This document shows, piece after piece, positions 17,834-28,273 of a stretch of 64,000 bases of DNA. The notes beneath the pieces were generated by a model, which did not search any database, was not told the DNA's origin, and saw only the letters and a program-made list of their open reading frames with translations. The first letter of the stretch is position 1, and the number at the start of each line of letters is the position of its first letter. Position numbers and translations under genes: made by a program. Source of the stretch: Acidiferrobacterales bacterium (GTDB lineage: Bacteria; Pseudomonadota; Gammaproteobacteria; Arenicellales; Poriferihabitantaceae); the NCBI GenBank assembly GCA_019633985.1, contig JAHQWE010000005.1, positions 56,258-120,257 on the forward strand, in the 5' to 3' direction.

Positions 17834-19264
17834 ATGGATCAAATAACACGATTCTGCGGTGTATTGCTGCTACTAACCACTTTGGCAGGATGTGCCACCA
17901 ATCCCGTAACCGGGTCTCCCAACCTGGTGTTAATGAGTGAAGAGCAAGAAATTGCCCTGGGGCTGAAGACCCATAAAGAGGTATTAAAACAATATCAGGT
18001 GTACGATGATCCCGAGCTACAACGCATGGTAGATCGTCTTGGCCAGGAACTTGCCGCGCGAAGCCACCGTAGTCATCTTGACTTCACCTTCACTGTTTTG
18101 GATTCCCCACAGGTAAACGCATTTGCCACACCTGGGGGGTATATCTATATCACTAGAGGCATCATGGCATATATGAATAATGAGGAGGAGCTCGCTGGTG
18201 TCCTGGGGCATGAAATCGGGCATGTTACTGCCCGCCATAGCGTACGGCAGCACAGCGCTCAGACAGTGGCTGGTCTCGGTTCTCTGGGTATGGCAATCCT
18301 ATTTGGTGATCGCGCCGCTGCTCAAATGAGCTCGCAACTCGGGAGGGCGCTAGTCAGTGGTTACGGTCGAAATCATGAGTTGGAAGCGGATCGACTGGGG
18401 GCGGAATATCTGGCAGAAATAGGATATGACCCCGAGATGATGCTAGGGGTGGTTGGTATTTTGAAGGATCAGGAAGAATTTGAGAAGCAACGGGCGGCAG
18501 ACGAAAATCGTCAGCCTCGCACTTATCACGGTGTTTATGCGACACACCCCCGAAACGATCAGAGATTAAAAGAGGTGATACGAGCTGCCGAGAGATTTAA
18601 AAATCCAGATGCTCGCTACAGCGATCCGAAAGATTTTTTAAGAAAAATAGAAGGTATTACATTTGGAGACAGTGAGTCTCAGGGTGTGCTGCGAGGCAAC
18701 AATTTCTATCACAAACCGTTGGATCTCCATATTCGGTTCCCCAAGAACTGGCGTGTAGAAAACCAACCCACTCAATTGATTTCACTAGGGCCAAACCGTC
18801 AAGATGCGATGCTGGTTAAGCTTGGAAAGCAGGATGGCGCAACAACACCGGAACAGTTTTTACGCAAGAATTTTCGAAACTTGAGAAACGGCCAATCACT
18901 GAATGATGGAAGCTACACCGGGATTACCGAAGGTAAAACACCTTTTGGTCAACGGCCCGTTCGCGTCGCGGCAAAATTCCACGGCAATCAGGTTCTTGTG
19001 TTTAACGGGTTTTCAAAAGGAAACCTCAACACCCAGACGTTTTTCAATACAGTTTCCAGCGTACGTACACTGAAACGCCGGGAGAAAAAACTAGCGAGTA
19101 CCAAGAAGATCAAACTGGTTCGAGCCAAACGCGGGGATACTTTTGAAAAATTGTCGAGACGTTCGTCGCTGGATCAGTACGCAGTGGACCAGCTGCGATT
19201 GTTAAACGGTATGTACCCGGATGGCGAACCTGTGACCGGCCAGCTGATTAAAATTATCAAATAA
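17834..19264 (+). CDS. M48 family zinc metalloprotease lipoprotein with C-terminal LysM-like region
   Basis: Lipobox 'LTTLAGCATNP', 'GVLGHEIGHVTARHSV' HExxH, C-terminal 'KRGDTFEKLSRRSSLDQYAVDQLRLLNG'. Confidence 0.93.
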   Translation: MDQITRFCGVLLLLTTLAGCATNPVTGSPNLVLMSEEQEIALGLKTHKEVLKQYQVYDDPELQRMVDRLGQELAARSHRSHLDFTFTVLDSPQVNAFATPGGYIYITRGIMAYMNNEEELAGVLGHEIGHVTARHSVRQHSAQTVAGLGSLGMAILFGDRAAAQMSSQLGRALVSGYGRNHELEADRLGAEYLAEIGYDPEMMLGVVGILKDQEEFEKQRAADENRQPRTYHGVYATHPRNDQRLKEVIRAAERFKNPDARYSDPKDFLRKIEGITFGDSESQGVLRGNNFYHKPLDLHIRFPKNWRVENQPTQLISLGPNRQDAMLVKLGKQDGATTPEQFLRKNFRNLRNGQSLNDGSYTGITEGKTPFGQRPVRVAAKFHGNQVLVFNGFSKGNLNTQTFFNTVSSVRTLKRREKKLASTKKIKLVRAKRGDTFEKLSRRSSLDQYAVDQLRLLNGMYPDGEPVTGQLIKIIK

Positions 19265-19292
19265 CCTTTCCCACGAAGGAGTACTGGCAAAC

Positions 19293-22151
19293 ATGTCAGC
19301 TTCAGCCCCTTTGCCGGACATTTTCTTCAAGGCGAACTTGCCACAGGTCTTCCTCGAAGCTCTTTCTCTGTACTGGCTGCGCCTTGTCGAAGCCGCTGAA
19401 GACGCTGGTTCCAGCGATCTCGTTACCTTTGCCAAGCAACAGGAAGCGCTGCCCCGTGTTTGGTGTGCCAGTGATTTTGTCGCTAACTGGTGCATCAGGC
19501 AGCCTAAAGCATTCGCGACCATGTTGGACGCCGAGGTGTTTGATAACGCTATTTCAGAGAAAGAATGGCTAGAACATCAATCTCGAATGGTTACCGAGTG
19601 CGCAGATGAGAACACCCTGGATAGAGACCTTCGCGCATTTCGACAACAGTGTATGGTGAAAATCGCCTGGAGAGATCTTGCCGGATTATCGAAGGTAGAA
19701 GAAACCATGGCGTCGGTATCCAGACTTGCAGAGGTTTGCCTGCATGTCGCACTGGAATGCCATCTGCGATGGCAGTCGTTGAGGGCGGGGGTGCCTCGAG
19801 GGGGCGATGGCGAAAGATCAAAAGTTGTCTGCCTCGGGCTCGGCAAGCTTGGCGGCGGAGAGCTTAACTATTCATCTGACATCGATCTGATTTTTGCCTA
19901 CGACCAGAGTGGGCAAACAGATGGCGACAAAGTGATGGACAACCAGGCGTATTTCACTCGAGTAGTGCAGAAGATCATTGGCACCCTGGACAGGATTGAC
20001 GCTGGTGGATTTGTATTCCGAACCGATCTACGCCTGCGACCCAATGGCGACAGCGGCCCCGTTGTACTGTCTTTCTCAGCGATGGAGCACTACTACCAGA
20101 CCCACGGCAGAGACTGGGAACGCTATGCCCTTATCAAGGCCCGTGCAGTTGCCGGCGACGCAGAAGCGGGCAAACAGCTTTCGGAAATGCTGCGACCTTT
20201 CGTCTATCGAAAATATCTTGATTACTCTGCGTTCGATTCCATCAGGGAAATGAAGCAGTTAATCGAAAGGCAACTTGGCGCAGGAGGTCTTGAGGATGAT
20301 GTCAAACTTGGACGTGGCGGAATTCGAGAAATCGAATTTCTGGTGCAGAACTTTCAGCTGATTCGAGGTGGCAGAGAACAGGCATTTCGGACCCAGTCTC
20401 TCTACACCGCAATGAACGCACTTTTAAACTATGGATTAATGCAGGCTGATCAGATTGATCAGCTTACCGCCGCCTATCGATTTTTACGAAATACCGAACA
20501 CCGGCTACAGATGGTAGCGGATAGACAAACACAAATTTTGCCCTCGCAACCGGTGGAACGCTTGCGACTGGCTTTGTCCATGGGCTATCCAGACTGGGAG
20601 AGCTATCTGGTTCAGCTGGATCATCATCGAGACTATGTTCAAAGTGTATTTAGTGAGGCATTGACGGACCCCGTCGCGAATGAAAACGATGATGAGCTTG
20701 ATTTACTCGCAGCGGTGTGGACCCAACAAACTACCGGGGAAGCGGCTGTAGAGGTTCTTGACAGGATGGGTTTTCGAAAAGCACAAGACTGCGTGTCTCT
20801 GCTCACCGAGTTCTATGGCGGAAAACTCTACCAGGCTTTTGCCTCAGTTGAGCGCCAACGATTGGATCGACTGATGCCTCTGGTACTGAAAGAGACCGCT
20901 AGCTATTCTGATAGCCTACGCACTGTGAGTGCATTTATCTCCTTAGTCGAGGCCATTGGCAGACGCTCGGTGTACCTGAGTCTATTGGTGGAAAATCCGA
21001 TTGCACTCAAGCAGCTTTTAAAGCTGTGCTCCGCTAGCTCCTGGATTTCCCGCCACATCGGGCGTCATCCCGTCGTGCTTGACGAGCTGATTCAGCCTCT
21101 GGAGTCGGTTGTGGCACAAACAACCGCAGAGGTGAGTGACGCACTCTATGAGCGTCTGAACCAAGAAGAATCTGGGGATGAAGAGGGTCGCATGAATGCG
21201 CTGCGCGAGTTTTATCACGCGAGAGTGTTGAGAATTGCTGCACTAGATGTGCGCGGCATTTTTGACGTCCATACGATTCAGCATTCCTTGACACAACTGT
21301 CCGAGGTATTACTTCGCTGTGTACTGGATGATGCATTAGCGATTGTCGAAAAAAAGCAGGGTACTCCACCTGGGGATATCGGTATCATTGCCTATGGCAA
21401 GTTTGCCGGTGCGGAGCTTGGTTACCATTCTGATCTGGATATTGTGGTTTGTTTCCAGCCCTCTCCCGGAGTTGCTTCTACCTCCGCCGAATACTTTTTT
21501 AGTCGAGTCGGCCAAAAACTGATTCACTTAATTAGCACCCGAACGCGTGCGGGTGTGCTGTTTGAACTGGACATGCGATTACGCCCAAGCGGGCGTAGCG
21601 GTACCCTGGTAACTTCGCTAAAAGGGTTTGCCGATTACCAGTTGGCTAATGCGTGGACCTGGGAGCACCAAGCGTTAGTGCGAGCAAAAATGGTGATCGG
21701 TAGTGACTCTATGCGCGAACAGTTCGAATCGATACGCAGCAAAATTCTGGCTCTCCATCGAGATCAGGAAAAGCTCAAAACAGATATCCTGGATATGAGA
21801 AAAAAAATGCAGGAAGCCAACAGCCAGTCCAGCGACACTCTTTTTGATCTAAAACTGGACCACGGCGGCATCGTAGATATCGAGTTTTTGCTGCAATATC
21901 TGGTTTTAAACTTTTCCCATCAGCATCCTTCCCTGTTGCAACCCAGATCTACCCAAGATCTGGTGGAGGGACTGGCTCTAGAGGGACTAATATCTGAGGA
22001 TGACGCGCGTTTTTTAGCTGCAACCTATCGCGAATATCTGCGCAGATCCCTGCAATGCAAGCTCATGGAGCAACCCGTAGCGATTGGACAGACAGAAATG
22101 TTGCCTGAACGCCGGCGTGTTCAAAATATCTGGGATTCGAGTTTTAGTTGA
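19293..22151 (+). CDS. glnE: Bifunctional glutamine synthetase adenylyltransferase/adenylyl-removing enzyme
   Basis: Two nucleotidyltransferase motifs 'GLGKLGGGELNYSSDIDLIF' and 'AYGKFAGAELGYHSDLDIVV'. Confidence 0.96.
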   Translation: MSASAPLPDIFFKANLPQVFLEALSLYWLRLVEAAEDAGSSDLVTFAKQQEALPRVWCASDFVANWCIRQPKAFATMLDAEVFDNAISEKEWLEHQSRMVTECADENTLDRDLRAFRQQCMVKIAWRDLAGLSKVEETMASVSRLAEVCLHVALECHLRWQSLRAGVPRGGDGERSKVVCLGLGKLGGGELNYSSDIDLIFAYDQSGQTDGDKVMDNQAYFTRVVQKIIGTLDRIDAGGFVFRTDLRLRPNGDSGPVVLSFSAMEHYYQTHGRDWERYALIKARAVAGDAEAGKQLSEMLRPFVYRKYLDYSAFDSIREMKQLIERQLGAGGLEDDVKLGRGGIREIEFLVQNFQLIRGGREQAFRTQSLYTAMNALLNYGLMQADQIDQLTAAYRFLRNTEHRLQMVADRQTQILPSQPVERLRLALSMGYPDWESYLVQLDHHRDYVQSVFSEALTDPVANENDDELDLLAAVWTQQTTGEAAVEVLDRMGFRKAQDCVSLLTEFYGGKLYQAFASVERQRLDRLMPLVLKETASYSDSLRTVSAFISLVEAIGRRSVYLSLLVENPIALKQLLKLCSASSWISRHIGRHPVVLDELIQPLESVVAQTTAEVSDALYERLNQEESGDEEGRMNALREFYHARVLRIAALDVRGIFDVHTIQHSLTQLSEVLLRCVLDDALAIVEKKQGTPPGDIGIIAYGKFAGAELGYHSDLDIVVCFQPSPGVASTSAEYFFSRVGQKLIHLISTRTRAGVLFELDMRLRPSGRSGTLVTSLKGFADYQLANAWTWEHQALVRAKMVIGSDSMREQFESIRSKILALHRDQEKLKTDILDMRKKMQEANSQSSDTLFDLKLDHGGIVDIEFLLQYLVLNFSHQHPSLLQPRSTQDLVEGLALEGLISEDDARFLAATYREYLRRSLQCKLMEQPVAIGQTEMLPERRRVQNIWDSSFS

Positions 22152-22388
22152 CAACGACAACCGGCTTAATTAAAAGAGTCTTTCGTTTTCGGGATGCATA
22201 AACCTGAGAATTTCGCAGAAGCTGCCTCATGAATATCACCTTGGATTCGCGGAAAGCTGAGAACCTGGATTGGTGCTGAGCTTATTGTTGAAAGTGCGCT
22301 GAACAGCCGGATTTTCAATGCATGGCGGTTCCCAAGATTGTTGAAGAGATGGTTTCATCCCTAAAGTAAAATTTCCTGGAGTTATTTG

Positions 22389-23309
22389 ATGTCATTTAGC
22401 GACCGCGACGGCGTGATCTGGATGGACGGTGAAATGGTGCCGTGGCGAGATGCCAAGGTCCATGTTCTGACCCATACCCTGCACTATGGAATGGGTGTAT
22501 TCGAGGGCGTACGCGCCTATCATGCAGAAAAAGGAACGGCGATATTCAGGCTGCAGGATCACACCAAGCGTCTGATTCAGTCGGCCCATATCATGGGAAT
22601 GAAAATGCCCTTTAGTGCCGATGAAATTAATCAAGCCCAGATAGAAGTCCTGCGGGAAAATAAGCTCGAGTCTGCGTATCTCCGACCAATGGCCTTTCTC
22701 GGTTCGGAAGGTATGGGGCTGCGCGCAGATAGCCTGAAAACACACCTGTCAATTTCAGCCTGGGAATGGGGTTCCTACCTGGGCGAAGAGAATATGAAAA
22801 ACGGCCTGAGGGTGCGAGTTTCTTCGTTCGCACGCCACCATGTCAACGTCAGTATGTGTCGCGCAAAGGCCAACGGCCACTACATCAATTCGATGCTTGC
22901 CCTGCAAGAAGCAATTGACACAGGATACGATGAAGCGCTGCTTCTGGATACCAGCGGTTTTGTGATGGAAGGAAGCGGAGAAAACCTGTTTGTGATTCGT
23001 GATGGCGTGGTTTACACACCGGATCTAACCTCAGCGCTGGACGGCGTGACCAGAAAAACAGCGAACAGAATTATTGCTGATGAGGGGTTGGAACTGGTTG
23101 AAAAACGCATCACCCGAGATGAAGTATATATTGCCGACGAAGCCTTTTTTACCGGTACCGCAGCGGAGGTAACACCGATTAGAGAGGTGGACAATCGCAC
23201 CATTGGGAGCGGCACCCGGGGTCCGATCACGGAACGCATACAGAGCCGGTTTTTTGATGCGGTTCACGGGCGTGTTCCAGAATATGAGGAATGGTTAACC
23301 TATGTCTGA
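22389..23309 (+). CDS. ilvE: Branched-chain amino acid aminotransferase
   Basis: 'HVLTHTLHYGMGVFEGVRAY', 'GSGENLFVIRDGVVYTPDL', 'FFTGTAAEVTPIREVD'. Confidence 0.95.
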   Translation: MSFSDRDGVIWMDGEMVPWRDAKVHVLTHTLHYGMGVFEGVRAYHAEKGTAIFRLQDHTKRLIQSAHIMGMKMPFSADEINQAQIEVLRENKLESAYLRPMAFLGSEGMGLRADSLKTHLSISAWEWGSYLGEENMKNGLRVRVSSFARHHVNVSMCRAKANGHYINSMLALQEAIDTGYDEALLLDTSGFVMEGSGENLFVIRDGVVYTPDLTSALDGVTRKTANRIIADEGLELVEKRITRDEVYIADEAFFTGTAAEVTPIREVDNRTIGSGTRGPITERIQSRFFDAVHGRVPEYEEWLTYV

Positions 23310-23529
23310 CATAACAGAAAACGCCACGGGTCAAAGCGATCAACCAAATGCAAATCAACGGGTTGAAGTGACGGCCAAAGACTTGCCACTGCACTGCCCG
23401 ATGCCGGGAAAGCGTTTATGGGACTCCCATCCAAAAGTGTTTCTGCCGATTGCCGATAGCGGTGAGGAAACTTGCCCGTATTGCGGTACCGTTTACGTCT
23501 TGATTGGACCGGCTGGGTCAGGTCACTAA
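23302..23529 (+). CDS. Zinc-finger domain-containing protein (zf-CHCC)
   Basis: 'LPLHCPMPGKRLWDSHPKVFLPI...ETCPYCGTVYVL'; overlaps the ilvE end. Confidence 0.88.
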   Translation: MSDITENATGQSDQPNANQRVEVTAKDLPLHCPMPGKRLWDSHPKVFLPIADSGEETCPYCGTVYVLIGPAGSGH

Positions 23530-23606
23530 AGCGGCTGAGAGCGACGGCAATGTCGGTGAATAGCCCGGCAATCTGCGCTTTAAGGAAGGTGGAGGGCTAG
23601 ACTGTA

Positions 23607-24629
23607 GTGTTTGAACCCACTCGTTATCTCATCGTCGGCCCCTCGTGGGTTGGCGATATGGTGATGGCGCAGAGCCTCTTCAAGCTGCTGAAGTCAAACC
23701 AGCCGGAATCCGAAATCGCCGTATTAGCGCCAGCCTGGAGCGAGCCGGTACTCGCAAGAATGCCAGAGGTAGATCGCAGTATTGAGATGCCAGTTGGTCA
23801 TAATTCCCTTGGAATCCGTCGGCGATATCACCTGGCGAAGGAGATAAAAGGTCAATTTGATCAGGCTGTTGTGATGCCAGGCTCTCTAAAGTCGGCACTG
23901 GTACCCTGGTTCGCCCGTATTCCTGTAAGAACCGGATTTGTGGGTGAGCAACGCTATGGCCTGCTTAACGACATTCGCAAACTTGACAAGCAAAAACTAC
24001 CGCTGCATGCACAACGGGTGGCTGCATTGGGGCTGGCGAAATCCGAGCCGCCTCTGCCCCTAGAGAAAATACCCAAGCCTGAATTGATCTCCAGCGAGGG
24101 CAATCGATCAACGGTGAGCCAAAAACTAGGGATAAATCCTGAGCATAAATCCATCGTTCTCTGCCCGGGGGCAGAATTTGGTCCGGCAAAGCAGTGGCCG
24201 GCTGGTTACTTCGCGGCGGTCGCCAATTGGGGAGTAGAGAACGGCTATCAGATTCTCATTATGGGTTCTTCGAAGGATGCAGAAATTGCTGCCAGCATCG
24301 CAAGAGATGTGTCAGGAATCTTTGACCTAACCGGAAAAACAAGCCTTGGTGACGCGATTGATTTGATGTCCTTGGGGTCTCATGTGGTGAGCAACGATTC
24401 TGGTTTGATGCATATCGCGGCGGCGCTTGGCTGCAATCTGGTAGCGATTTATGGATCTTCGAGTGATCGGTATACGCCACCATTGTCAGAATCAGCGGTT
24501 AAATTGTCATTGGAACTCGAGTGCCAGCCATGTTTTCAGCGCAGTTGCCCGTTAGGGCATCTCAATTGTTTAAACGATCTACCACCCGAGAAAGTGATTG
24601 ACGTCATAGTCGATGGAGGCGACGCTTAA
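23607..24629 (+). CDS. waaF: Lipopolysaccharide heptosyltransferase II
   Basis: 'ILIVGPSWVGDMVMAQSLFKLLK'-like N-terminus, 'CPGAEFGPAKQWP', 'SNDSGLMHIAAALGC'; start may be GTG. Confidence 0.93.
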   Translation: MFEPTRYLIVGPSWVGDMVMAQSLFKLLKSNQPESEIAVLAPAWSEPVLARMPEVDRSIEMPVGHNSLGIRRRYHLAKEIKGQFDQAVVMPGSLKSALVPWFARIPVRTGFVGEQRYGLLNDIRKLDKQKLPLHAQRVAALGLAKSEPPLPLEKIPKPELISSEGNRSTVSQKLGINPEHKSIVLCPGAEFGPAKQWPAGYFAAVANWGVENGYQILIMGSSKDAEIAASIARDVSGIFDLTGKTSLGDAIDLMSLGSHVVSNDSGLMHIAAALGCNLVAIYGSSSDRYTPPLSESAVKLSLELECQPCFQRSCPLGHLNCLNDLPPEKVIDVIVDGGDA

Positions 24630-24726
24630 CGTTTGCTTGCAGAAGGAAAGACGGGTTGATAGCAATCGATCCGGGTTTTCCCTCAAACTACCATCTCTAG
24701 GAGAACAAGTTTTCTGAGTTAAAACC

Positions 24727-25857
24727 ATGCCAGATCTGAATTACCTATTTGACAATCCATCGACGCGCTTCGATTTGCAGGCGAACCAACCAAAAATGAA
24801 AGCGGTAGTGACTACAGGTACGGGAGGTTATGACAAGCTGGCTTTTCGCGATGTGCCTGTGCCGGAACCCCGATTTGGTGAGGTGTTGGTTAAGGTACTG
24901 GCTGCGGGCGTCAACAATACGGAAATTAACACGCGACTCGGTTGGTATTCGTCCTCCGTGGGGAGTGGAACAGATGAACTATCCACCAACGATTCTGATG
25001 ATCAGATTGATGATGGCGGTTGGAACGAAAAAACGCCATTCCCGCTAATCCAAGGGACAGACTGCTGTGGAGAGATTGTCTCACTCACTAGCGGCGCAGC
25101 TCACCTTGGCATAGGGGATCGTGTGCTTGTTCGGTCCTGCATGCGTCTGAACGGTTTTGACAGTCTAGACAATATTTGGATGGCGTCAGATTTCGATGGC
25201 GCATTCGCACAGTATGTCAGAGTGCCGGCGACTGAAGTATTCAAGATAGACTGTACGTGGAGCGATACGGAATTGGCGACCATACCCTGTGCGTATGGTA
25301 CTGCAGAGAATATGGTGCACCGTGCGAAGGTGAATGAGCGCGACCACGTGCTGGTTCTGGGTGCCTCTGGTGGTGTTGGCTCAGCCGCAGTGCAGCTTTG
25401 CAAAAGAAGGGGTGCGCGTGTGAGTGCGGTGTCAGGAAGCGCAAAAATGGCGGATGTCTCTAGCTTGGGCGCAGACAGTACGATCGCCCGTGGGACAGAT
25501 TTGGCCGTAGAGCTGACAGGTCAGAATGTCACGGTTGTGATCGACAACGTCGCTGGTGAAGGTTTCTCACAACTGATGAAGGTAGTATCACGGGGCGGGC
25601 GCTATGTGTCATCGGGCGCGATCGCTGGCCCATTAGTTCAGTTAGATATGCGCGATTTTTATTTAAAAGATCTTAACTTGATTGGTTGCACCGCCTGGGA
25701 CGAAGCGGTGTTTCCTAATTTGATCTCATATATTGAGCGGGATGAGATCAGACCACTTGTTGCCAAGAGCTTTCCGCTGGAGGACATTGCCGAAGCCCAG
25801 CAAGAGTTTATGGAAAAACGACATTTTGGCAACTTCGTTTTGATACCGTCTCCTTAA
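24727..25857 (+). CDS. Zinc-binding MDR-family alcohol dehydrogenase/quinone oxidoreductase
   Basis: 'GTDCCGEIVSLTSGAAHLGIGDRVLVRS', 'VLVLGASGGVGSAAVQLCKRRG'. Confidence 0.9.
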   Translation: MPDLNYLFDNPSTRFDLQANQPKMKAVVTTGTGGYDKLAFRDVPVPEPRFGEVLVKVLAAGVNNTEINTRLGWYSSSVGSGTDELSTNDSDDQIDDGGWNEKTPFPLIQGTDCCGEIVSLTSGAAHLGIGDRVLVRSCMRLNGFDSLDNIWMASDFDGAFAQYVRVPATEVFKIDCTWSDTELATIPCAYGTAENMVHRAKVNERDHVLVLGASGGVGSAAVQLCKRRGARVSAVSGSAKMADVSSLGADSTIARGTDLAVELTGQNVTVVIDNVAGEGFSQLMKVVSRGGRYVSSGAIAGPLVQLDMRDFYLKDLNLIGCTAWDEAVFPNLISYIERDEIRPLVAKSFPLEDIAEAQQEFMEKRHFGNFVLIPSP

Positions 25858-25884
25858 GAAGCGCAAGACTGAGGAAATTGACCC

Positions 25885-26295
25885 ATGAAAAATACGCCTT
25901 ATACCGGTGGCTGTCTCTGTGGTTTGATCAAGTACGAGGTCGATCAGATTGAACCCAGAATGGGGCACTGTCATTGTTCGATGTGCCGAAAGTTCCACGG
26001 CGCGGCATTTGCAACGCTTGGTGAAGCGAAGGCAGAGAACTTTAAATGGCTGCAGGGACAAGACAGCTTGGCAAGTTACAAGGCTGATAACGGTACGGTG
26101 CGTCAGTTTTGTAAACAGTGTGGTTCTAGCATGACATTTGCCCCGGCCGATGATGACGGCAAGTTGATTGAGTTTGCTATGGGTACACTGGAGGGAGGGG
26201 CTGAGTTAACGCCGGACGCGCATATCTACGTTGATTCCAAAGCCTGCTGGTTTGAGATTCAGGATGATCTGCCACAGCATAAAAAGGGAAGATAA
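25885..26295 (+). CDS. GFA family protein (glutathione-dependent formaldehyde-activating-like)
   Basis: 'YTGGCLCGLIKYEV...GHCHCSMCRKFHGAAF', 'FCKQCGSSM'. Confidence 0.92.
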   Translation: MKNTPYTGGCLCGLIKYEVDQIEPRMGHCHCSMCRKFHGAAFATLGEAKAENFKWLQGQDSLASYKADNGTVRQFCKQCGSSMTFAPADDDGKLIEFAMGTLEGGAELTPDAHIYVDSKACWFEIQDDLPQHKKGR

Positions 26296-26426
26296 CTTTT
26301 TCATTGCAGGACCCCACCGGCGGAAAAATTCAGTGGGTTACAATCCACATTGATCGTATCTTGAAGCAGTAAACAAGCGATACGAGCATTCATCATTCAT
26401 TGATTCAAATTTTCACGAGGTTGGCG

Positions 26427-26789
26427 ATGTCTTTCAGGAAAATTCTTGTCTTGAGCCTGGTTTTTGCAAGCACGTGGTGTGTTTCTGCGTTTGCCGACTA
26501 TGACGACGGTTATCAGTGGGCCACCATAAACCAACCAAAAGATTTCAGTGATTGCGCGAAAATGTTCGGTACCAGTGAAGAGGAAGATGGATGCAATGAC
26601 TACGTGCAGGAAATGTTGTTTGGTGACAGAAAAACCTATGGCCCGAATAATTGCGATGAAGGTTGCAACGGCTATGAAGCAGGGTATCGATGGGCTGAGG
26701 AAAATGGGATTGCTGACGAGTATGCCTGCGAAAGTAAAAACCCGTCGTTCGTAGAAGGATGTCAGCAATTTGCCCGCGACCGGTCATAG
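26427..26789 (+). CDS. Small secreted cysteine-rich protein with internal duplication
   Basis: Signal peptide MSFRKILVLSLVFASTWCVSAFA; two copies of Y..GY.WA..N....(...)C......(...)GC; six Cys in the mature part. Confidence 0.6.
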   Translation: MSFRKILVLSLVFASTWCVSAFADYDDGYQWATINQPKDFSDCAKMFGTSEEEDGCNDYVQEMLFGDRKTYGPNNCDEGCNGYEAGYRWAEENGIADEYACESKNPSFVEGCQQFARDRS

Positions 26790-26891
26790 AGCCAGGGGCG
26801 GAGCAGAATCCGTCGTGATCACTCAGTTAGGCAAACGTTGTTCATGTAGATTTTGACTAGATGACGCGTTTACTGATTCACGAAATATGCA

Positions 26892-27386
26892 ATGACTTTG
26901 TCAGAAACCTACGCTATGCAACAACTCTTAAGCGATCTTCCTCAAACTGGAAAAGTCGAATGGATTGGTGTCAGACCTGGCCGGCGTGAAACTATGCTTG
27001 AACCTGAGGCAATCGAGGTTCGCACGGATGTAGGAATAGTCGGCGACAGATACGCGGGTAAAAGTGGTAAACGCCAGGTAACGTTGATTCAGTTTGAGCA
27101 TTTGTCAGCAATCGCCGGGTTTCTTGGAATCGAGAAAGTACTGCCCAATTCGTTGAGAAGAAACATCGCGATCAGTGGCATTAATTTACTGGCGCTAAAA
27201 AACAATCAGTTCTCTATTGGTTCGGCAGTTCTCGAATACACGGGCCTTTGTCACCCTTGCTCTGCAATGCAGCGACAATTTGGGGCTGGCGGTTACAACG
27301 CTGTGCGCGGGCATGGCGGCATTACTGCAATGGTCGTGGAGTCCGGAGTTATTCGTCTTGGAAATCCATTGCAGGCAATGACGTAG
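26892..27386 (+). CDS. MOSC domain-containing protein
   Basis: 'GRRETMLEPEAIEVRTDVGIVGDRYAGKSGKRQVTLIQ', 'RRNIAISGINLLAL', 'CHPCSAMQ' Cys. Confidence 0.9.
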   Translation: MTLSETYAMQQLLSDLPQTGKVEWIGVRPGRRETMLEPEAIEVRTDVGIVGDRYAGKSGKRQVTLIQFEHLSAIAGFLGIEKVLPNSLRRNIAISGINLLALKNNQFSIGSAVLEYTGLCHPCSAMQRQFGAGGYNAVRGHGGITAMVVESGVIRLGNPLQAMT

Positions 27387-27428
27387 ACGCTTTATGATGT
27401 CACTAAATTCATAGTGACAGGAAATCGC

Positions 27429-27713
27429 GTGTGCCGAAATATCAAACAGTTAGCAAACTTTGAACCGCCCGCAACGCCGCAGGAAATTCATGCAGCGTCA
27501 CTGCAATTTGTACGAAAAGTGAGCGGTTTTACCAAGCCTAGCAAGGTGAATGAAAAGGTTTTTGAAGAAACGGTACAGAGTGTTGGTCACTGTATTGAAA
27601 CTCTGCTGCGAACACTGGAGATCCAATCTCCACCCAGAAACAGGGAAGTGGTCGAGATGAGGGCACGGAAAAACGCAGCGCTTCGAAAAAGTTCGTCAAC
27701 TTCTCTAATCTAA
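27429..27713 (+). CDS. DUF2277 family protein
   Basis: Characteristic '(V/M)CRNIKQLANFEPPATPQEIHAASLQFVRKVSGFTKPS' with GTG start at 27429. Confidence 0.85.
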   Translation: MCRNIKQLANFEPPATPQEIHAASLQFVRKVSGFTKPSKVNEKVFEETVQSVGHCIETLLRTLEIQSPPRNREVVEMRARKNAALRKSSSTSLI

Positions 27714-27844
27714 TATTTGGCAGACAACGGGCCGGATCCAGAGCGTCTCGAAATTGAGGTGAATCTGTCAAGATCGCCATTTATGAATCCTCCAAAGATA
27801 TTCAAATTGATCGCTGGCCTCGATGATTTACCCAGGGTTTCTCC

Positions 27845-28192
27845 ATGATCAAAAGAATCGTCGCCAATATCAAAACTGACAATTTCAAGCAGACACAAGT
27901 GTTTTATCAGGAAATCCTTGGAATGGAGCTATTGATGGATCTCGATTGGATTCAAACATACGGCAGTGGAACAGAGATGCCGGTGCAGCTGAGCGTCGCT
28001 TCAGAAGGAGGCTCCGGAACCGAAGTACCAGATCTGTCGATTGAAGTTGAAGACCTTGACCAGATTTTGGATAGACTGCAAGCGGCATTCGTCCATGTAG
28101 AGTATGGACCTGTCCATGAACCTTGGGGAGTCAGGCGCTTTTTTGTCAGAGATCCCAACGGAAAGCTGCTTAACATTTTGCAGCATACTTAA
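27845..28192 (+). CDS. VOC family (glyoxalase/bleomycin-resistance-like) protein
   Basis: 'RIVANIKTDNFKQTQVFYQEILGMELLMDLDW', 'WGVRRFFVRDPNGKLLNIL'. Confidence 0.9.
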   Translation: MIKRIVANIKTDNFKQTQVFYQEILGMELLMDLDWIQTYGSGTEMPVQLSVASEGGSGTEVPDLSIEVEDLDQILDRLQAAFVHVEYGPVHEPWGVRRFFVRDPNGKLLNILQHT

Positions 28193-28273
28193 GTCAGCCG
28201 ATATGGCTGTCGATTTCCCCTGGCCATTGAAACAGTTAAAATGATTGCTTACTTGATTTAACGATATCTGCGA

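Noticed and set aside
26333-26348. GTGGGTTACAATCCAC palindrome upstream of the Cys-rich protein
   Set aside because: Imperfect 7-bp arms with no second copy or promoter context seen; possible operator but too weak to claim.
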